Of a stretch of 6,209 nt of DNA, positions 1 to 3,723 are shown one piece after another. A model generated the notes under the pieces. That model was not told where the DNA came from, did no database searches, and saw nothing but the letters and a program-made list of their open reading frames with translations. The stretch's first letter is position 1. The number at the start of each line of letters is the position of its first letter. The DNA comes from Omnitrophica bacterium GWA2_52_8 (GTDB lineage Bacteria; Omnitrophota; Omnitrophia; Omnitrophales; Aquincolibacteriaceae): contig MHFC01000117.1 in NCBI GenBank assembly GCA_001804025.1, forward strand, positions 24,997 through 31,205, in the 5' to 3' direction. Both the position numbers and the translations under genes were made by a program.

Positions 1-480
1 GTCCGCGAAGTGTTCGGTCAAATCGGTGCGGTGGAGGACTTCGACGCGTTTTTTGACGAGCTTTACCGTGTTTTCGGCGAACCCGACGCCTGGCGGCTTT
101 ACCCCGAGACGATGGAAGTCCTGAGGTCGCTGAAAAAAGCGGGAAAGAAAATGGCGGTGATTTCCAATTGGGACTCGCGGCTTTTTCGCTTGATGAAAGG
201 CCTGGCAATCGAGGAATATTTCGAATTCGTGCTGGCCTCGGCAGTTTTCGGCGCGTCCAAACCAAACCCTAAAATTTTTGAGGCGGCCCTTGAAAAGATG
301 GGGGCAAAACCCGCGCATGCCGTGCATATCGGAGACAGTCTGGAAGACGACATCAAGGGCGCCGGACGCGCGGGGATCTGGGGAATATGGATCGACCGGC
401 ACGGCCGGAAAGGCAGCATGCCGGTGCCGCATCCTTTCAACCATGTCCCGGCGATCGGGCATTTGGGCGAGCTGATTTGA
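1..480 (+). CDS. HAD-superfamily hydrolase (HDHD3/REG-2-like), 5'-truncated
   Basis: This is the C-terminal part of a haloacid dehalogenase-fold hydrolase, probably a cytoplasmic phosphatase acting on a small phosphorylated metabolite; the substrate cannot be read from sequence. The reading frame is open from base 1, so the true start lies upstream, and the GTG at 10 is probably just an internal Val. Visible HAD motifs are motif II in AVISNWDSRL (Ser at 163-165), motif III in SKPNPKIF (Lys at 259-261) and motif IV in HIGDSLEDD (Asp at 334-336, with the acidic pair four to five residues on). The nucleophile motif I (DxD) would lie before the window. The stretch AWRLYPETMEVLRSLK resembles the cap/core junction of HDHD3-like HADs. 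About 159 residues are present, against roughly 220-235 from memory for the family. The TGA stop is at 478-480, 99 bases before fabI. Family assignment is firm and subfamily is moderate. Confidence 0.88.
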   Translation, partial: VREVFGQIGAVEDFDAFFDELYRVFGEPDAWRLYPETMEVLRSLKKAGKKMAVISNWDSRLFRLMKGLAIEEYFEFVLASAVFGASKPNPKIFEAALEKMGAKPAHAVHIGDSLEDDIKGAGRAGIWGIWIDRHGRKGSMPVPHPFNHVPAIGHLGELI

Positions 481-505
481 AATTTTCCGCCTTCGGCGCG
501 AGCGC

Positions 506-534
506 TTGACACTGCCGGAGGCTTGCGTTAACCT
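506..534 (+). promoter_or_regulatory. Candidate sigma70-type promoter for fabI
   Basis: A perfect TTGACA lies at 506-511. After a 17-base spacer, TAACCT at 529-534 matches the -10 consensus at only three of six positions, including the important A2 and T6. Transcription would start near 541 and leave a leader of about 40 bases before fabI. The -35 box and spacing are good and the -10 is weak, so the call is tentative. Confidence 0.4.
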
Positions 535-566
535 TATGCAGCCTGACTCGTCAAATGTTTTCATCC

Positions 567-572
567 AAGGAG
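567..572 (+). promoter_or_regulatory. Shine-Dalgarno that favours the upstream fabI start
   Basis: AAGGAG sits 7 bases before the ATG at 580. The alternative in-frame ATG at 619, which would give the more usual FabI N-terminus, has only a poor GAAG-like match upstream. This supports initiation at 580. Confidence 0.75.
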
Positions 573-579
573 TTCAAAC

Positions 580-1395
580 ATGTCGGAGACACAAACCGTG
601 ACTGAAGAAAATTTATTTATGTCGCAATATCTCAAAGGGAAAAAAGGCCTCATTACGGGCGTGGCCAATAAGCGCAGCATTGCCTGGGCGATTGCGCAGG
701 CCCTGACTTCGCACGGCGCGCAGCTTGCTTTTACTTATCAGGGCGAACGGCTCAAGGAAAGCGTCGAAAAGCTGGCGGCGGAATTGCCCTATAAAGCACC
801 GCTCTATGAATGTGATGTCACCCGCGACGAGCAGATTAAAAAAGTCTTTGAAGGTTTGGCCCACGATTTCGGACAGATTGATTTTCTTGTCCATGCGGTT
901 GCCTATGCCAAGCGTGAAGATCTCGACGGCCGGACGGTTGATACTTCCCGCGATGGGTTTGCCCTGGCCATGGACATCAGCACCTATTCCTTGATTGCCT
1001 TGGCGAAGGCAGCCGAACCTTTGTTCCCCAAGCAGGGCGGCAGTGTGGTGGCCCTGACGTACCTTGGGTCCGAAAAAGTAGTCCCTTTCTACAACGTGAT
1101 GGGTCTCGCGAAGGCCGGCCTGGAATCGGCCGTGCGGTATCTGGCCTATGATCTCGGCAAAAAAAATATCCGGGTCAATGGAATTTCCGCCGGTCCGATC
1201 AACACCCTGGCTGCGCGCGGAATTGCGAAATTTACGACGATGCTTGAAGGGCATCGCCACCGCGCCGCGCTCGGACGCAATGTCGAGGTCGAGGAAGTCG
1301 GCAACGCGGCTTTTTTTCTGCTGAGCCCGCTTGGTTCCGGAGTCACCGGCGAAGTCCTTTACGTGGACTGCGGTTACCGGATCATGGGATTTTAA
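580..1395 (+). CDS. fabI: Enoyl-[acyl-carrier-protein] reductase (NADH), FabI
   Basis: FabI catalyses the last step of each fatty-acid elongation cycle in the cytoplasm, reducing trans-2-enoyl-ACP to acyl-ACP with NAD(P)H. The protein has 271 residues with a Rossmann fold. It shows the FabI-type dinucleotide motif TGVANKRSIAWAIA (residues 26-39), then CDV at 78-80, and the catalytic Tyr-X6-Lys as Tyr171 and Lys178 in YNVMGLAK. The second conserved Tyr is Tyr161 in TYLGSEK, and SAGPINTLAARGI (203-215) is the substrate-loop signature. These correspond to E. coli Tyr156, Lys163 and Tyr146. The position equivalent to triclosan-related Gly93 of E. coli is Ala108, as in many Gram-positive FabIs. 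The start at 580 is backed by AAGGAG, but it adds 13 residues to the usual N-terminus; starting at Met14 (619) would give 258 residues, close to typical. The downstream exonuclease gene follows after 15 bases, so they are probably co-transcribed. All key residues are intact. Confidence 0.97.
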   Translation: MSETQTVTEENLFMSQYLKGKKGLITGVANKRSIAWAIAQALTSHGAQLAFTYQGERLKESVEKLAAELPYKAPLYECDVTRDEQIKKVFEGLAHDFGQIDFLVHAVAYAKREDLDGRTVDTSRDGFALAMDISTYSLIALAKAAEPLFPKQGGSVVALTYLGSEKVVPFYNVMGLAKAGLESAVRYLAYDLGKKNIRVNGISAGPINTLAARGIAKFTTMLEGHRHRAALGRNVEVEEVGNAAFFLLSPLGSGVTGEVLYVDCGYRIMGF

Positions 1396-1410
1396 GGCAG
1401 TATACGGAGA

Positions 1411-2022
1411 ATGATGGCTTCCCAAAATATCATCGTTTTGGATCTCGAAACGCAAAAGTCGTTTAAAGATGTCGGCAAGGCGAATCTTGCCAAGCTCAAG
1501 GTGTCGGTTGTCGGCACTTATGATTACCTGACCGGTGAATATGTTTGTTATGAAGAAAAAGAAATTATGAATCTGGACAAACGTTTTCAGGATGTTCATC
1601 TTCTCATCGGGTTTAATATCCGCCGCTTTGACATGCCGGTCTTGGAGCCCTATTTATTTATGAAGTCCGGAAATTTGAATGTGCTGGACCTGCTTGATGA
1701 AATCGAAAAAGAGCGCGGGCACCGCGCCAGCCTGGACAGCATTGCCGGACCGACGCTGAAGAAACACAAATCCGGGTCGGGGGCGGACGCTTTGATTCTG
1801 TTTCAGGAAAATAAAATGGATGAGCTTAAGCGTTACTGCCTGGATGATGTGCGCCTGACCAAGGAAGTGTTTGAATACGGCTGTGAGCATGGAAAAATCT
1901 ACTTCACGTCCGGCTGGGACTATAAAACGTATGAGATCCCGGTCCGCTGGAAAGAGACCGCTGCAAAAATAATAGAAGAAGCCCAGGCCCGTCAGAATCA
2001 ATTTCCCTCCAGCCTCTTTTAA
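1411..2022 (+). CDS. Stand-alone DEDDy 3'-5' exonuclease domain protein (RNase H-like, YprB type)
   Basis: This is a 203-residue protein made almost entirely of one DnaQ/RNase H-like exonuclease domain. The three exonuclease motifs are complete: Exo I as LDLET (Asp11, Glu13), Exo II as GFNIRRFD (Asn69, Phe73, Asp74) and Exo III as YCLDD (Tyr142-x3-Asp146), giving a DEDDy active site. The expected role is two-metal-ion 3'-5' hydrolysis of DNA or RNA; the natural substrate is unknown. Similar domains occur alone (YprB-like) and fused to helicases in my recollection, but no helicase is visible here. There is no signal peptide or membrane segment, so it is presumably cytoplasmic. The start may be the ATG at 1411 or the one at 1414; the nearest SD, GGAG at 1406-1409, is better spaced for 1414. 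It follows fabI by 15 bases. Hand counts over seven 60-base rows give about 45% GC, lower than neighbouring genes. The fold is confident and the biological role is not known. Confidence 0.85.
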   Translation: MMASQNIIVLDLETQKSFKDVGKANLAKLKVSVVGTYDYLTGEYVCYEEKEIMNLDKRFQDVHLLIGFNIRRFDMPVLEPYLFMKSGNLNVLDLLDEIEKERGHRASLDSIAGPTLKKHKSGSGADALILFQENKMDELKRYCLDDVRLTKEVFEYGCEHGKIYFTSGWDYKTYEIPVRWKETAAKIIEEAQARQNQFPSSLF

Positions 2023-2050
2023 TCCGTGTCTTTTCTGCTTTGATTGATTG

Positions 2051-2077
2051 CGCAAGAAGTGTGCGTTGCGGCTTTTT
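2051..2077 (+). terminator. Weak candidate intrinsic terminator after the fabI-exonuclease unit
   Basis: CGCAA (2051-2055) can pair with TTGCG (2066-2070) around a 10-base loop, followed two bases later by five T residues (2073-2077). The stem is only five pairs with a large loop, so it is a poor terminator by usual standards. Its position, between one gene cluster and the candidate promoters of the next, is what makes it plausible. Confidence 0.25.
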
Positions 2078-2084
2078 AGCGCTG

Positions 2085-2113
2085 TGGACGAACCCTTCGA
2101 ATTACGGTAAGAT
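2085..2113 (+). promoter_or_regulatory. Candidate promoter upstream of iscS (distal)
   Basis: TGGACG (2085-2090) and TAAGAT (2108-2113) are separated by exactly 17 bases, and each matches the sigma70 consensus at four of six positions. Transcription would begin near 2120, giving a leader of about 65 bases before iscS. Confidence 0.35.
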
Positions 2114-2123
2114 GGAGCACTCA

Positions 2124-2151
2124 TTGACGTTCAGGAGCCCTCATTTATTCC
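2124..2151 (+). promoter_or_regulatory. Candidate promoter upstream of iscS (proximal)
   Basis: TTGACG (2124-2129) matches the -35 consensus at five of six positions. With a 16-base spacer, TATTCC (2146-2151) gives a -10 that matches at three of six. It is an alternative or an addition to the pair at 2085-2113. I see no recognisable IscR-type operator in this gap. Confidence 0.3.
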
Positions 2152-2186
2152 TGTAACCCAAGATTTTACAAGGATATGCACCGTTT

Positions 2187-3365
2187 ATGACAAAGTTGCC
2201 TATTTATATGGACAATCATGCCACGACCCCCGTTGATCCGCGGGTGCTTGAGGCCATGCTTCCGTGTTTTGGCACAGACTTCGGCAATGCGGCCAGCACG
2301 AGTCATGCCTACGGCTGGAATGCCGAGAAAATGGCCGCTGAATCGCGAAATCATATCGCAAAACTGATCGGTGCGGCGTCAAAAGAACTTATTTTTACGA
2401 GCGGCGCGACGGAGTCCAATAATTTGGCGCTGAAGGGCGTGAGCGATGTCTACCGCGAGGCCGGCGATCATATCATCACTCAAGTGACCGAGCATAAGTG
2501 TGTTTTGGAAACTTGTCATTACCTTGAGAAAAAAGGGATGCGGGTGACTTATTTGCCCGTGGACTCAACCGGATTGATTTCAATCGAGGGCCTTAAGAAA
2601 GTAATTACGGACAAAACGATATTGATTTCGATCATGTTTGCCAATAATGAAATCGGCACGATCCAGCCGGTCCGCGAAATCGGGGAAATCGCAAAAGAAA
2701 AAGGTATTTTATTTCATGTGGACGCGGCACAGGCCGTCGGAAAAATTCCTATCGACGTTGAAATGCTCGGAATTGATCTCTTGTCTTTTTCGGCCCACAA
2801 AATGTACGGCCCGAAGGGTGTCGGTGGGCTCTATGTGCGTCAAAAAAACCCGCGCGTCCGGCTGGCGCCTCTGTTTAGCGGCGGCGGACAGGAGTTTGGG
2901 CTCCGGTCCGGGACGCTCAATGTTCCGGGGATTGTGGGCATGGCCAAGGCCTGTGAAATTGCGTATCTGGAATGCGCGCAGGAAATGCGGCGGATCACGG
3001 AACTGCGCGACCGGCTGCATCGCGGAATTTGCGCCAAGGTGCCGGATGTTTTGTTGAACGGTCATCCTACGGAACGGCTGGCCAACAACCTGAATTTGAG
3101 TTTTCAGGGCGTCGACGGTGAATCCATGATTATGAGTCTGAACCCGTTTGTGGCGGTTTCTTCCAGCTCGGCCTGCATGTCTGGCACATCGGGAACATCT
3201 TATGTCCTCAAAGCGCTGGGTCTGGACACCACCCGTATTCAGGCGTCAATCCGGTTCGGATTAGGGCGTTTTAACACGGCGGAGCAGGTGGATGCCGTCA
3301 TTGATAAAGTGGCCGAAGTGGTTTCAAAGTTAAGAGAGCTTTCGCCGGTCTACCGCAAGAAATAA
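2187..3365 (+). CDS. iscS: Cysteine desulfurase, IscS/NifS family (PLP-dependent)
   Basis: The enzyme converts L-cysteine to L-alanine and carries the released sulfur as a persulfide for Fe-S cluster and thio-cofactor synthesis in the cytoplasm. The 392-residue protein begins with LPIYMDNHATTPVDPRV, typical of group I desulfurases. The PLP lysine is Lys205 in SAHKMYGPKG. Other cofactor or active-site residues visible are His103 (TEHK), Asn154 (NNEIG), Asp179 and Gln182 (HVDAAQ). The persulfide cysteine is Cys330 in SSSSACMSG, within a long mobile loop, hence IscS-like rather than SufS-like. The loop after it reads TSGTSYVL where E. coli IscS has SLEPSYVL. The protein stops five residues after LSP, about 14 residues short of the E. 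coli tail that helps bind IscU. The ATG at 2187 is the only reasonable start; AAGGA at 2170-2174 lies 12 bases upstream, a longish spacing. The Fe-S carrier gene follows after 12 bases. An iscS/nifS naming ambiguity remains. Confidence 0.96.
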   Translation: MTKLPIYMDNHATTPVDPRVLEAMLPCFGTDFGNAASTSHAYGWNAEKMAAESRNHIAKLIGAASKELIFTSGATESNNLALKGVSDVYREAGDHIITQVTEHKCVLETCHYLEKKGMRVTYLPVDSTGLISIEGLKKVITDKTILISIMFANNEIGTIQPVREIGEIAKEKGILFHVDAAQAVGKIPIDVEMLGIDLLSFSAHKMYGPKGVGGLYVRQKNPRVRLAPLFSGGGQEFGLRSGTLNVPGIVGMAKACEIAYLECAQEMRRITELRDRLHRGICAKVPDVLLNGHPTERLANNLNLSFQGVDGESMIMSLNPFVAVSSSSACMSGTSGTSYVLKALGLDTTRIQASIRFGLGRFNTAEQVDAVIDKVAEVVSKLRELSPVYRKK

Positions 3366-3366
3366 A

Positions 3367-3372
3367 AAGGAG
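3367..3372 (+). promoter_or_regulatory. Shine-Dalgarno for the Fe-S carrier gene
   Basis: AAGGAG lies in the 12-base gap after the iscS stop and 5 bases before the ATG at 3378. It is a strong site that fixes this start and fits co-translation from one mRNA. Confidence 0.75.
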
Positions 3373-3377
3373 TCCTT

Positions 3378-3707
3378 ATGTCTGTGGCATTAACACCCGA
3401 GGCTGTTGAGGAAGTCCTGCGCATGATGCAGAAAGAAAACCGGAATTTGGAAACACAAGGCCTGCGCCTGCTCGTCCGGGGCGGGGGCTGTTCGGGGTTG
3501 TCTTATGACATGAAGTTCGACGAAAAAAAACAATCGGACCATGAGTTTGTGTATCAGAACCTGAAAGTCTTCGTTGACCCCAAGAGTTTCCTTTATCTCA
3601 AAGGGACGACGCTGGATTATGCCGATTCTCTTAAAGATAAAGGATTCCGGTTCAAAAATCCGAACGCGAACAAAACGTGCGGCTGCGGAGAATCGTTTTC
3701 GGTTTAA
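3378..3707 (+). CDS. erpA: A-type iron-sulfur cluster carrier (ErpA/IscA/HesB family)
   Basis: This is a 109-residue A-type carrier that receives Fe-S clusters from the assembly machinery and passes them to apo-enzymes in the cytoplasm. The three cluster-binding cysteines are present: Cys38 in GGGCSG, and Cys101 and Cys103 in TCGCGESFSV at the C-terminus, matching the usual C-x(about 60)-C-G-C pattern. The middle stretch VDPKSFLYLKGTTLDY and the NPNANKTCGCG ending resemble E. coli ErpA more than IscA or SufA, but subtype calls in this family are soft. Length is normal (about 105-115). It is placed 12 bases after iscS and 16 bases before ppc, so a shared transcript is very likely, with iscS as sulfur donor for the clusters it handles. 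No IscU scaffold gene is beside it. Confidence 0.93.
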   Translation: MSVALTPEAVEEVLRMMQKENRNLETQGLRLLVRGGGCSGLSYDMKFDEKKQSDHEFVYQNLKVFVDPKSFLYLKGTTLDYADSLKDKGFRFKNPNANKTCGCGESFSV

Positions 3708-3723
3708 CTTTTATTCGGGACTC

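Noticed and set aside
487..500. Small hairpin CGCC-TTC-GGCG just after the HAD stop codon, considered as a terminator
   Set aside because: The stem is only four pairs with a three-base loop, and no T-run follows.
481..579. Possible riboswitch or small RNA in the gap before fabI
   Set aside because: At 99 bases, with a promoter-like -35 and a Shine-Dalgarno occupying much of it, there is little room left, and I see no conserved riboswitch core.
613..1599. Long open frame of 328 codons on the - strand opposite fabI and the start of the exonuclease gene
   Set aside because: It lies opposite a fully conserved fabI, its translation is rich in His, Phe and Arg without recognisable motifs, and it crosses the gap between two + strand genes. 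It is best explained as a codon-bias shadow.
1654..2124. 156-codon - strand open frame that begins in the 2023-2186 gap
   Set aside because: Most of it is antisense to the exonuclease gene, and the translation has no family resemblance. The part in the gap is explained equally well by non-coding sequence.
2638..3057. 139-codon + strand open frame in another frame of iscS
   Set aside because: It overlaps the catalytic core of iscS and reads as an Arg/Ser/Lys-rich out-of-frame translation with no motif.
3708..3723. Terminator or promoter between erpA and ppc
   Set aside because: The gap is only 16 bases and contains no dyad or promoter box, so co-transcription is the simpler reading.
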